The notes beneath the pieces were generated by a model, which searched no databases, was not told where the DNA came from, and worked only from the letters and a program-made list of their open reading frames with translations. From Istiophorus platypterus (taxonomy: Eukaryota > Chordata > Actinopteri > Istiophoriformes > Istiophoridae), in assembly GCA_016859345.1 (NCBI GenBank), contig CM029126.1, forward strand, positions 8,203,527-8,267,526: a DNA stretch of 64,000 nt, in the 5' to 3' direction. The translations under genes were made by a program, and so were the position numbers. Positions 13,101 to 26,000 of this stretch are shown piece after piece (the stretch's first letter is position 1; every line of letters starts with the position of its first letter).

Positions 13101-15822
13101 CACATCGTAGAAGATGACAATGGCCTCACGCTCGCTCAGTCGCTTCTCCTTAATGACGTAATGCTGGAGGTTGATTAGATCTGCCGTCTTGTCACTGAAG
13201 TCATGAGCACATAGGCAGTCCAGCACGAGGCAGATCCGTTTCTTCATCTTGCGCACTTTGTTGTTCTCCAGGTCCTCCACTATTTCATAAGCTCGATCCT
13301 GGGGAACATCAACAAAAAACAATGTGAGAGACAATCTTCAGTTCAGGGGAGTGCTTCTTCTGTATTTGAGAAGCAATTTCCAACCATTCCCATTCGATAT
13401 AAGTTTAGGCATCACTGAATGCATCAAACTGAATGGATTGCTATATTATAATGGCAGATCAAATTGATTCATTCAGCCTAGAAAGACACAGATTCAAGCT
13501 GGGCATAGGCTATGATTTATCAGCTTGCATGTAGCCAATGTGAATAAGACACATCTACTCCTCCAAAGTGGTTGGTAGAGGACGAATTACAAAGGTCATT
13601 CCTCTTCTTCCAACTCCAGTCTTAGCCGAGTCACCACTTCTTATTGATTTCTGTATCAGGTTGTCAGTTTTTTGTAGATGCAGTCAGCGCCTCTGAAAGT
13701 GTACATTATTAACTGGTTCTCTCACTGAGGAGATGCACTATAATAATCCAATCAATATTGCAAGCTTAAATGAATCAGAGTGGATGGCTCAATGCTGCTA
13801 TTCTGAGAACAGTGGAAGTGGAACAGACAGGATGTGAAAGAGATACAAAGAAGGAAAAATGAAAGAGGCAGAAAGAAGGCAGATGGAACAATAACAAAGT
13901 TAGAGGAAGAGGCAGACGGGAAGACAGGTGAGGGAGGGGAGACTCACTGTAAACGGATGGAGCTGTGAATAGAAAACGACTGCAGATAAATATGGCTATT
14001 AATGTTACTCCCACTTCTCTATTGAAACGGTCCCTGATAAGGAAAATACAAGCAGCTGGCTGGACTAATGACCGGCTTACCTCTGCTATTGCTGAGCTGA
14101 TAAGAGCATGCTGTTACTTGTGCTTAAATGGGGACACCATATTCTAAACTGAATAGAAATTAACAAACAGATATTTCTACAAGGTAGATGTTGGAGTAGT
14201 TATCAGTCTGAGTTATGCAGATTGCTCACCAAAACAGTGCTCAGTAATACACCATAAACTACAAGAAACGTTTTTTAAACCAACATATTAATTGTTTAAA
14301 AATATATGAACCATCTGCCAATAGAAAACATTACTATACTGCCAAATACGTGCAGGTCTTTGTCTACCTGGAAGAGGCCGTGGTGGTGGACAACCCCATC
14401 CTGGTTGTGCAGTAGAGACAAGAGGGAGTACTCCGTGTGCAGCAGCATCTTCCCCTGCCTCTCCTCCTGAGTCTCGCCTGCAGAGTCCACTCGCTCCTCC
14501 AGTGTCAGGATCTGCCATAACCGCACACAACAGTAGAACAACCATTAGAGATCACAAGACAAGAGCTCATACAGGATCAGACAGCAGAGTGAGAGCTTTA
14601 TCCAATTAGTATGCAGCTAAATACAGTCCTGAAACTAAAACATTTAATGACAGAGAACATAACATTTAGTCATATCTGCTCTGCATTTAACAAGTAGTGG
14701 AGAAATGGAGATGGCAAAGCAGGACTGTACTTCACATCATATAATGATGGGAGTAAACAAGCTGTGCAGCACAGTCACTGAGGTGCAGTAGTCACGGGTA
14801 TGAGGGGAGGTTCATGAACTGACTCACTACATGGTCAGGGGGGTTAAAAGTTGACATTCCAGGTGGGGCACTACCTTCCTCCCTTCCTTGCCTCCCTTCT
14901 ACCACCCTTCCCTTGTGTAACAGACATTGGATAGCCCCTGTAAACAGATTGCCGAGGTTCTGTTGTTTGCGACAGACTGAAATGGGGGTGAATACCACCA
15001 AAGGAGGGTCAAAGGTTCAGGTGTCTGCTGGAACATCATAGCTTTGTTGGGAAATATATGATCAAGTTTTCAATGAGTTAAATTTGTGTTTAACTTGTTG
15101 TGTTTGTGACTTACTTTCAGCTGATAGAAGTCATCTGTGCCGTCCTTTCTGGCCAGACATTGCACTATGCTGGGCACTGGTGAGTTGCCCAGGCGAGGCC
15201 CTGCAAGGATAAGAAAAGGAACAGCTGCATGACCAAAAGGCAGGCTACATGCCAGAGTGTGTGCTCTCACTGCAACTCATTAAAGGCTGCATGTGCATAT
15301 TCCCATTAACACCCCTAGTGTAATGTTTTCTTTGGCACTCTGCATTGCAAATAGTGGAGGAGTTGTATTGTAGAACACATAAAAGACTAAGAGTATGAGG
15401 GAGAAATATATTTTCCAGAAGGAGGAAATAACCCTGTTCTAGCACAGACTCAGACCTTTCTGGCCAATGTCATGGGGATCAGCAAAATTCTTCACATTCT
15501 TGTCTCAGGCGTGTGTACACACAGAGACACCCCACGATTCTCACACCCATACACACACAAAATACTTACGGTTAGCTGATTTCCTGCACACACAGTTAAA
15601 CTCTACACGTGTTCACAAAAAATGCACACTAGATAAAATCTTAATCATGCAGGATACTATTTCCATACTTTCGGGGCTTGTGCAACAACTAGTAGCTTCC
15701 TTACCAAGGATGAAGGGCCCGGCTCTCTTGGCGTTATTGCCGGATATCCCAGGACATTGCAGCTTGCTGGCCCTGCCTGATGTCTCTCCAGCCCCCCTCT
15801 CCGAAGAGCGCCGCTTGGACAT
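5768..15822 (-). CDS. stk40: Serine/threonine-protein kinase 40 (pseudokinase), complete, 10 coding exons
   Basis: Coding exons in transcript order: 15822-15705, 15200-15115, 14511-14368, 13298-13074, 12795-12743, 8759-8644, 7264-7120, 6721-6602, 6339-6255, 5986-5768. Every junction is AG/GT and the phases join to 1311 nt (436 aa); human STK40 is about 435. The start is M-S-K-R-R-S-S-E-R-G, followed by the degenerate glycine loop G-P-R-L-G-N-S (residues 40-46). The catalytic-loop block H-R-D-L-K-L-G-N is at 196-203, but the DFG triplet is N-F-C (217-219), as in mammalian STK40, a predicted pseudokinase. The C-terminal lobe has S-P-A-Y-I-S-P-D and Y-G-Q-F-P-F-Y-D, and the protein ends A-I-L-A-Q-R-F-L-R-K. 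In mammals STK40 (SHIK) acts as an adaptor, including for the COP1 ubiquitin ligase, and affects differentiation, glycogen metabolism and NF-kB/p53 signalling. Identity is very secure. Confidence 0.97.
7628..7725. repeat. (CACACG)n minisatellite in a stk40 intron
   Basis: CA-based array with regular CpG-containing CACGCA variants (cacgcacgcacacgcacgca style). It lies in the intron between the exons at 7264 and 8644. Confidence 0.9.
10136..10181. repeat. (CT)n-(CA)n compound microsatellite
   Basis: A perfect CT tract directly followed by a CA tract, inside the 4-kb stk40 intron (8760-12742). Confidence 0.9.
11519..11568. repeat. (GT)n microsatellite
   Basis: Imperfect then perfect GT repeat in the same stk40 intron. 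A short CTG-rich stretch (about 11728-11760) follows nearby. Confidence 0.9.
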
Positions 15823-16527
15823 ACTGGAGCTCTATGGGGAAATAAATCAGATTAGTACATGGGATAAAGATAGTCAAGTTAAAGGGTAAGTGCATACATG
15901 TGACTGCAAGGACACAATTTCTCAACCAGTGACAAAAAAAAAAACAAAACAACATAGTAATCTGTAACCAAACAATGGCTTTAAAAATAGTCTGTTTAAA
16001 AATAAAGGCTCCCACTCAGTCTTTCCAGTATGCTGGTGGAGAGTTGATTGATTAGTGAACAGAATTTAAAGAGGGTAATCCTCTGGGCAGCTCCTCCCAG
16101 ACTATTTTAAATATCCCGCCCACACATTTACCAACACCTCAGCGTGAATGTGAGGCCATTACAGCACCATTCAGATTGATAGCTGCACGCGTCAAGGATG
16201 ACACCTCAGATTCAATCTCCCCAACAGAAATGCGAATGTGCCACAATCTGCATTTTAAACGTCAAAATGCTTTCATGTAAATGCATTGCACTAACATAAA
16301 ATTCTTTAAAGAGAGGCATTTTTAATTCGCATCTCAGCACTGAACCACATATTCATCCCTTTGCTTTTCCTGCTGCAGTGGACATGGGTTTAGAAAATCC
16401 TTCTGCTCTTAATCTGCACATTTTATCTCAAAATCTGTACAACCGACTTATCTACACAGTCCTCTCTCTGAAAGGACATACATGCTCAAACAAGGCATGC
16501 GCATGCATGCATGTATATGTATGCAAA

Positions 16528-16702
<175 letters not shown>

Positions 16703-18699
16703 AAAACACTATGGTAAGGAACTAGATTCACAAGCCAGAAGAACCAGTGACACTGTGACACATCATCATTAAACAAAATACTTTACCCTCCACATCAGAT
16801 CTACTTCACATAATTCAGAGCGCAAGAGGCATGCTTTGTTTACTGATACTGAGTTCCTATGTGGTGAAACCTCATTTGTTTCTCGTAACAGGGAAGTAGT
16901 GCCTTGAACCGAAAGGAATGATTCACCCTGCTGTCATCCTGAGATTCCATTGGACAGAAATGCTTAAATGCCCAGGTGATGACGCCAATATGTGCCCCTA
17001 AGCCTCTGACATATGCAACATATCGATTGAAGATATATAATAAAAAAAAAATAAAACACCTCATAGAACCTAGGTCCGCAAGAGGAAAAACAAAGTGCCA
17101 TATCTACAGTAAAATGTCACTAAATGACAGTAGTGATGTGCATATTTTAGCCAACTACAAGAGAGCTGATTCAGACTAATAAAATACAGAGCACCTATTC
17201 AACTACAAACTAGACAATGAATGCAGAAGTGATAAAATTTAGAATATGCAACTAGTCTTGCAAACGGAACAAACTACAGAAAATTATTCATTTTTCTAAT
17301 GAATTAGACCATCCCCCTGTTTCAAAACTAATAGTGCGCCATTCGCCAGTTGGCGTTTTTGGGCAGAGTGGAGGCAGGACAGTTGGCAGTCATTATGGGC
17401 TGGTATGAATTCTCACTTCCATGAGGCTTTTTGTGATCCCAGACAGCAGACAGTGTCATCATCGTGTCTCTCGCCCATCTGTCTCCATCTCCACTAGTCA
17501 TCACCCACTGAGTCTGATGAGCTTTAGTTTTCTTGAGAGCATTTATGGCACAAGCCAGAGTGACACCAAGTCATGCTGCCAATTGTAAGCAAACATCTTA
17601 CTCTAGAGCAATGCAAAGCAATTCATGACGTTCCTGGGCAGGACATTTTTAAAACTTTTTTTCATCCAGCAGTGGCAGGCAGAATCAACAATGTACAAAC
17701 TGCTTCCAGTGCTGCCAGATAAATGTGTTTTAAATGATTATTATTTCATTTTGTAGCAATTTCCCACATTTCTAACAAGGTTATCTGGGATTGTACCTTC
17801 TGTACATTTCCTTTATCAACAGCCACCCAGTCAAAGTAAATACACATACTTATCCATACACTTCGGACTTATAACACCAAACTGACTCATGGACAGAAAC
17901 TGCCTCAGCAAATTGACCCAAGGCTATTCATCTACCTACTAAACACCAGCTGCAGTGCTGTGGAGCCAACCCCCGACACATCTAAAAAGCAAAGGTCAAT
18001 GCAACCAACTAATGCACACTGACCTAAATGACATCAGCGCAATGACAGCACACAGCTATCCCTTTCTGACACTTCCGTGCCTCTCTGCACAACCAGTGAT
18101 CTGGCAAGCAAGACTACTTCTAACTGCCTCTGACTGTACCAGAGGGAGGACGTGAACAGATACAGACTCTGAATCATATCATACAAAAAGAGGACAGACA
18201 CGCTGCCATAGCCCACGGGAAATGTGGGCTCCTTAAATAGTATCAGAACAAAACCACGTAGGTGTCTCGAGATCCACCCACCCAGACTCCAAGCCACTTG
18301 TCTGGCTCTGCAGAAAACTACTTAAACACGAAAATTAAGGTAGTATTAAGATGGACAAAAAAAAAAGAAAGAGGACATTTGAGCAGGTAGTAAATATATC
18401 TGTGGGTTAAAAAAATAAAGCCAACGAGACGGCATGATCTATAATCAATAAATCTACAAATAAATCCGACATAAAAAGTCAGGACAAAGGCACAGAGGTA
18501 AAGCAACTGGAAGGTCATGCAGGCGTCAATCCAGCTGTGTGACCGAAAAGTCAATAGATCACGGCAGCTCGTACACTGTCCTTCAATTTAACCGGAGCTC
18601 TTCTTGAAAAAAAAACATTATCGCAACAACAACCCCCCTCGACCACGCAACAAGGCTGTAGACACAAGGTCACATTGAGAATAACTTGACGAAAGTAGT

Positions 18700-20100
18700 G
18701 GCAAAGGGGGGGGGGGGCCGCAGGCTGTCACCCGGTATCTGGTGCGATATTTTCTTTTTTGCGACCGCAGGGTCTGGTCACCGTTGGAGTCGCGGCAGCG
18801 AGCAGCGTAAACGAGACGGGTCCCGGAGTGAAAACGCTGACGTTATGCCTTTCAACCGGTGCAAAAAAAGAAAAAGAAAAACCAGCCAGGGATCAGCCGA
18901 CAAAAACCTAAACCACTCATCGCTAATACGTTTCGCCCACGGCGATTACAACCTGATCTCCCCCGAGACGTTTGAAAACACACCGAAAAAACCCGTTTAC
19001 GCAGCGCGCGTTGTCGCAGACTTGCGTCCGAGGTGGGCGATTCTAATCAAGCGCGGACGTACGCGTTATTTTTTTATTTATTTTTATTTTACGATGTACG
19101 TTAACAAAACGCCAAAGTTCAGATCGTACGTACTATAAAACTTGGTCCGACGACGGACTTGACCGAAACCCCTCGGCCGAAAGACGCCGGCCGACAGCTC
19201 CGGTCGCACCGGCCACACAAAGGGACACACAACACAACAAGGAGTTGGGTCTTTCGGGGGCAAACTACGGGAGAGCGGCGGTTAGCTAGGTTCACACTAC
19301 TTTAGCGCGATTCCCGATGTAGCGGAGGGGGTTTTGTTGTTATTATCGTTATATTTATTATGAATGCTACCGAGAGGCGTTCGTTAAAAGCCGAGCCGAA
19401 GGCTACGGAGCAGCCGAGAGGCCATTTAAACAAAAGTAGGTAACGCTACAGCTGGCTAGCCGAGGCGGAGAAGCTAGACATGGCAACGCAGTCGCCGCCG
19501 CGCTTACCTCGAGCCGAAACCGCCGGGTTTAAAGTCTGCGTCGTCTCCTCTACAGCCCGGACATCTCTCGGGCGAACCCCGTGGGTGGATGTACGCGGTT
19601 CGTAGCCTGAGCGAGGGAGGAGGAGGAGGAGGAGGAGGAGGGGGAGAAAGGACCGCGGAGGGCCGGTTTCGGATTGTTTAGCCTCCGTTACCGAAATGAG
19701 CAATTAAGGATAAAGCCTCCGCTCTCCGCTGATCGCATCTTTCCACAGCGACAGCGCCACCTGACAACGGAAATGACGCACAGGCCCGTTTGATCGACAG
19801 CCGCGTCCGACCAATGGCGTCGCCGCTCCGCGTTTCGTTTTCTGTTTTCTTGGTTTTTTTTTTTTTTTTTTTTTTTTGTTTCCTAGTAAATGGTTGCGCG
19901 CTGATGATGAAATAATAAAAGTTGCAGAAATGAGATCACGTCACATCACAGGGGAAACGTCGACACGCGCGCGAGTGATCGAGCTCATCGCGCTCGCAAA
20001 TGTCGGCGTGGGCGGGAGGAGTCGCGATGTTGTAGTTAATTTATCATCCGCTTTCTCTCATGTACGTACAATTACCCGAACCGCCGTGAAATTATAGCGA
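18700..20100 (-). promoter_or_regulatory. CpG-rich promoter region of stk40
   Basis: CpG density rises sharply here (for example gcagcgcgcgttgtcgcagac, kept intact around 19000) compared with the A/T-rich flanks. Just upstream of the inferred first exon are a CRE-like tgacgca (about 19773) and a CCAAT with a following atggcg (about 19811-19819). A GGA-rich tract (about 19613-19645) and a T run (about 19854-19876) also lie here. TATA-less CpG promoters are normal for housekeeping genes. The 150-aa plus-strand open frame inside it is judged to be a product of GC-rich composition. Confidence 0.6.
19508..19750 (-). other. stk40: stk40 noncoding first exon (5' UTR)
   Basis: On the minus strand G-GCTCGAG is followed by gtaagcgcgg, a strong donor (exon end 19508) with no start codon opening a long frame. 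The coding exon that follows has an acceptor just upstream of the ATG, either at 15831 (ccccatag) or 15823 (ctccag). The 5' boundary near 19750 is estimated from the CpG-rich sequence and a CCAAT box upstream. Confidence 0.6.
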
Positions 20101-22814
20101 CTCGTCACACGGCGAAATATCTGCCGGAGAAGGAAAGAGCTTGACCTTTGATATTTAGCATCAGGCCGCGAAGTAAGGCTACATCTTTCCTGAGCTTTAA
20201 AGATTAAAATCTAGGGGGGGAGGGAAAAAAAAATGTTCCTAAAACACTTAAAATAAATAAATTAATAAATGAATAACCATCCGACCACAGGAAGTCATCG
20301 GAAAGGAGGAAACCTCAATCAAAAAAAAGTCGAGCCAACCGATCGTCATATAATGATCGACTATAGATTAACTGGAAGTTCAGTCCACGCTGGCCACGTT
20401 ATGTTTTGTTTTTTTTTAAAGGCCTTTTATTTTCAGGAAAAGCACTAAATGCACCAGTTTCTACAGCTAAACGCACCGTGCATGACCATAACTGTGCACA
20501 TAGTGCTGATCTTTTGGTTAAAATGCCGCTTCATGCAAGGCTCTTCCCTGTGGTATTTATTATTTTTTTATTATTTATTTATTTTTAAATGAGAAACATA
20601 TTGCACTTCGGTTTTGTTTTGTTTTGTTTTTTTTTTTTTGGGTTACCCGTATGACTCAGTGAAACCGTGTGTCACCGGGTTCATCCAGGACACCACCTGA
20701 TAAACACATACATTTTTTTTTTTTCATTATTCGAGATCAGCGACTGGCGAGGTGTCACTGCAACGACACAGCCGCCGATTCAACAGCAAAACTCCCGCTT
20801 GTTTACTCGGCGAGTGTAGTTTCAGGTGACATTAACATTTAGTAAATCCCACCTGTGTTCTCAGTTTAGACTCACTAACCTTAAATTCCAGTCATAGCTT
20901 CCTGTTTGAGAGCAGTGGGCAGGTGTGAGAGACGCAGAGCCTAATCTAAATGGCAGAGGGTTGGTAGACTTGCACTAGTCTTCCTGCCTTGACTCAGCAG
21001 AGCATGTGCCCCCTGCCACATGAAAACCTTGTCGGCCTGTGGCTTTTACAGTGTCCTGCCCACACTCTTCAAAGAGGAAACTGAATCATAACTGTGAGAG
21101 AGATATTTCAGGGGCTGTATTGGCGTGTATAGGGAAATTCAGGTTGACTGGAATCTGGAGCCTTTTTTGTTTTTTTTTTGTGGCCCTAACGGCGCAAGCT
21201 TTGTGGCACTTTTTAAACTTTGAAAGGGACGCGTTTCTTAAATCTACATGACTATTGTTTGCTTAAAAATCACATTTGTGTTGTTTTTCAATATGCCATT
21301 TAAACAGACTTATTCGAGTCATGCAATACATGGGCAATTTTGCATATCTTAATGGATAAATATTGTTTTCTTGTGAGCTCGGTTTTGCAGGATGACTGGC
21401 ATGGGCCCTGGCATGGGCCCTGACTTCTGATTGTTTTGCTGGTACGCTGTATCCTCGGGGCACTGTGTTTCTTGTTTCTGCTGTACCAAGATTATTGGGA
21501 AGACCTCAACAGAATTCTCCTCCCCCAGATCAATTCACAGAAATGTCTCAGCATGTTTTACCTGAATGGTATGCACTGTGTTTGTGTCTGGCTGACTGGG
21601 GGAGTGCAGACTTTCAGTCTCACTTTGACTTGAAGGCAGACTGCACACGATTATCATGGGTACATATTGCTGTTGCTATAGCAATTGTCATTGTAGATCA
21701 GTGGGAGTACCGGGAGAGTCTCACTGTGGACGCTATTCAAGCGTAATGTTTAGAATGATCTGGTTTTGTTAAATGTGTGCATATCAATAAATATAATCAA
21801 AGACACATTTATATGTTTACATGTCAGTTCTATGCTCCCAAAGGTGAATTAGAGAAAAAAATAAACCTCGGCCTCTGGAGTACACCTATTAACCTTTTAG
21901 TGTATTTTTAAGAAAAACAGCACGAATGCTGTGGCAATGTGTGGTAGTCAGCTTGGACAGACCACGTAGAGCCCATCATTTTAGAATGGTTTGACAGCTC
22001 CCCCTACTGTTACATCGTACCAACTACAACAAGCTGTTACGAGATTCATGCCATAATTAACTCTGTATTGCACCAGTTATTAAGCCAATGATACAGTTCG
22101 TACAGTAATATGTGTGACGACAGAAAGCTTTTTTTTTAAATTTTATTTAACAATTTGTTAAAAATCCTACATTGCACGTTCAACAATTTGACAATTGCAG
22201 CAATATGCACCTCCCCATGCACAGAAATTGATACACTGAAATAAATAAATTATGCTATCAACATATTTACATATTAGACAATTCCTAATATTGCAATATG
22301 ATTTATTATTATTATGTACTCATCCATGAGTACATTTCTGGGCCGCATTTCAGCATTACATTACAGGGTAGTGGAAAATGTCTTACAAGTTGCTCCTCAA
22401 ACTGTTTCAGGGTGGGACAGCGCAGTGTTAAATAAACACATTTCTTCCCAAAGTATAGTTTTGAGGGATTCAAATCACAATAGAAAGAGCACTTGGGTTT
22501 CCTCTAATTCCCTCACGGTATCATTTAACCTCTTGCTCATTAGAATACAGAAGAATCATGATGACAAACTCCTGCCTCACACCTTGTATTAAAACAAAAA
22601 TTGAATTATTGACTATAAACCTGAAAATAAATAAAAATTGTGATTTATTATTGATATTTAAGCAATGTGACCTTGATTGAAATTAATAGATCATTTTCTA
22701 TTACCACATGCACATGTTCAACAAAATGATATAGGCCTACTCTTTATCTTGATGCACTGAAACTCTTCTCAGTTTACAGCAAAAATACTATTACAGTGTA
22801 TTGGAGCTTAAAGC
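20100..22814. other. Intergenic region between stk40 and oscp1
   Basis: Human has LSM10 in this position, but no frame here encodes an Sm-fold protein of about 120 aa. The region is A/T rich with several poly-T runs (20619-20639, 20710-20724, 21169-21180, 22129-22137) and a short direct duplication of gcatgggccctg near 21400-21421. A 93-aa plus-strand open frame (21465-21746) has no recognisable motif and I do not call it a gene. Confidence 0.5.
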
Positions 22815-22832
22815 TTAGCTCGTGACACATTC

Positions 22833-22838
22833 TTTATT
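22833..22838 (-). terminator. oscp1: oscp1 poly(A) signal AATAAA
   Basis: The plus strand reads tttatt; the minus strand has AATAAA about 220 nt after the oscp1 stop codon, implying a short 3' UTR ending near base 22815. Confidence 0.65.
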
Positions 22839-23055
22839 GTTAACTATGCAAATTTGCAGTCGGTCATTTGACAACCAATGGAAACACCTGTTCACATCTG
22901 CATTTTCAATGCACCCAAAGAATAAGGTTTTCTGGCTGCTTGTGAGGTTGCTGCAGTGCTTTTGCAGGTACAGACAGCAGAGTGGTCTACAGTAGAGCAG
23001 ACTGCTGACAATGCATTGTGCCCCACCCCCTGGGCATTTCTGACTTGGTGACGTG

Positions 23056-26000
23056 TCACAGGCCATCCATCATGGCCAGAAGGTCGTCTCCTTTGCTGCT
23101 GGCGCTGGGAGATTGGTCTCCAGACTCTGTGAACTCTCCCATGATCTTTGCCAACTCAGCATCGGCCTGTTGGTCCTGAAAGACAATGTTATCCAACAAT
23201 CCCGGAGTTGGAGTGGTCATCATGGGGACTTAAACCTATTTGCAGTAAATCCCACTAGACTGGCAAAGCCCCACATATCTGATTATTCACTGTATAACCT
23301 TAAGCCCATAACTGAGATGAGTAACATGAGTCCAATCATAGGGGTTTCTTATCAAGGGAAAAAGACATCCCACAAGTTGTGAGGCTGACATAGTGAAAGT
23401 CTATGTGATGGGAGGCACACTGAACTCAGGCTCTCGTCAAGTTCCACCACTAGGTGGACGTAAATAAACCGAACATCATTTCCAATGACTGATTTCCTGC
23501 ATGCCTGTTGAATCTTGTAGTCTTGTAATTCTGAGATCAGTTGCGTAATTTGTGTAGGCCCACAACAAAGTGACAACAGGCAGGCACAAAAAATGTCCTC
23601 TGGGTTGAGCAGTCTTGCAATCTGCTCTTGCCCTTAGATGATGGAAGTATGGTCATACTTAATGCGACTAAATGTGCAGTAAAATTTAGATTTTCATTCC
23701 AAAAATATTGAACTTCTTACTCTTTTCTGCTGAAACTATTTGTGAGATAAATAAGCTTTACCTTTGTGGCTTGGATGTTTATGACCCCATATGAAAGCTC
23801 ATCCGGTCTTGATATTAATGCCTCTCTGTAATAAAGGAGAGTCACTATGTAAGTTTTGAGTAACTGAAACAAATTAAATATATGTTTTCTTAAAAAACAC
23901 AGAAGATTTGCAGTTCCATTTGATCAAGTTCCACACAACACATTGACAGTACATACACAAATGGAACTCACTCTTCTTCCTCATCAGTGGCAAAGAGGTT
24001 GACACGGAAACCGCTGTCTGCATTTCCTGGTTTCTGAACTTCTAGCCCTCCCATCAACTTGGCCAATAGATTGAGCTCCTCTTTGGCCAGAGGGTTGGGA
24101 GCAGTGTTGACCTGTTGACACACAGTGGATTGTTTACTTCAGTATGTGCTAATCCTGTTGTCAACAACATCCTGCTTCTGTTGATGGTGCAACGGTATGG
24201 TTCTGTACTAGGTTCACTTCCATGAAATCCTGTGCATATTATGCACTGTGGACACTGTGCAGAGTTCAAATGTGTTGGAATAAATCTTCAAAATTGAATT
24301 TTTTTTTTTTAGAGTTCAAGAATTTGTACAAACAATGCAAAGTTGTGCATCTTTACAGTGCTCAAAGTAAACCAGTTTCACCTTAGTGTGCTGAGCAGAA
24401 TTTTTAGATGTTCCTGACATGTGGGTTTCCACTGGACGGCTTACACTATACCTGAATGAAAAGATGAGAAAAGAACACTTATGTCCATGCAACAAAGTGT
24501 CAAAGATAAACTGCAAAAGTAGTGCACATGATTTCTGATTTATTTAATATGATGACATATAATGATAACAAATAATAATTTATATGGTTCCTTTGCATTG
24601 TGTTGGTACATATTGTGTTTATAATGTATATCATAGTGTAAGGTAGTGTAAGGAGCCAAGTTAGGCGCTAACGGGCTGGCTGGTTTAATCTTGTACACGG
24701 CTGCCAATCATCCAAGAGACTTCATCTCTTCTACAGACTGGCAGGGAGTCCCAAGCATTTAAACCCCCATATGAGGTTCCTTCCTCTATATTTTATGTAA
24801 TACCAGAGTTTAAATGCCTAGGACACCACATCAGTCAGTAGAAGGGATCAAACCCAGGGTGGCCTTGTGACCTAGAGGTTAAGGCAATGAACCCCTGGGT
24901 CTTAAGGCATGTCTTTCCCGATCTCTTTCTCTCATTCCCTGTCATCTCTCAACTGTTGACTATCAATACAGCCATAAAATACCAAAATAAAATCTTTGAT
25001 GACTGTTGACACATTGTCCAGATGCCTTTGACTTACTACCTTTAAATATCTCATGACCTGAAAGACAAAGAGTCATTAACCCACTGTCATTGTATAGGAA
25101 CCACGAATGCTTACATGTTTGTGCCTAGTTTGGTGACCCTGTCTCCAAAAATCTCAAAAGATCCTTCCCGGATAGCAGAGGTATAGTTTCCTCCATTATT
25201 GAACTGTATCCTGTTCACTTCTTCACCAGTACAGATGAACATCCTGGAAATACCAGATAAAAAAAAACACAACATTTCTGTGATGCAGGTAGTTCCCTTA
25301 AGTGTAACCCTTAACTTGTGTGTTGCTTTTAATACTTTAACTCTGCTGAAGCTCAGATGTTCTCCTGTACATGAGACCACTTGTTTCCTCTGTGTATTAA
25401 ATGTTTCACTGTGGACATACAATCCTTTAGTGATCTGTTCTGAGCTAAAAATGCAATACATCTAAAATTAGAATGCAAGTGCTTGTACAACAAAACCTCT
25501 GTAATGCAATTAGCTGCAGATAGGCCTACTTAACATCAGATTACAGTGTCTGGATACAATCAGAAAACAGAGTATATGAAAGACAAAAAAGACAAAGATT
25601 AAAGATCACTGGAAAAACCAAAGGTCATTTTTTTTTCCTACACAAAGCCACTTGTTTAATGACAATCTCAATTATTCTTTAGACTGAATATTGAATGGTG
25701 GTGAGGGATAAGAGCTGTATAAACTGGTACCTTATCAACCCAGGGACTTGTGTTCCATGAGGCACGGGACCATTGGTAGGAAGTACAAAACGGCCATTAG
25801 AGTTTTGCACTTTGTCCTTAAGGAAAATAGACACCTGGCATAGAAGAAGACATGCAGCAAAAGGCTTGTGAGGAAAACAAAACACAAAACAAAAATGAAT
25901 ATTCTCTAATTAATTGATTCAACATTAAAAATGATGGATTTACCCTTATATGCATGTCTTGGAAGAAGATTAGAAGAGTTTGTCTAATCAGCTGGAATTC

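Noticed and set aside
15467..15889. 140-aa plus-strand open frame
   Set aside because: It is antisense to the first stk40 coding exon.
18686..19138. 150-aa plus-strand open frame
   Set aside because: It lies in the CpG-rich stk40 promoter/intron 1. Basic, low-complexity composition and no domain; stops are rare there because of GC content.
21465..21746. 93-aa plus-strand open frame with a hydrophobic end
   Set aside because: No family recognised and no promoter or splice support; considered as LSM10 or a small membrane protein but matches neither.
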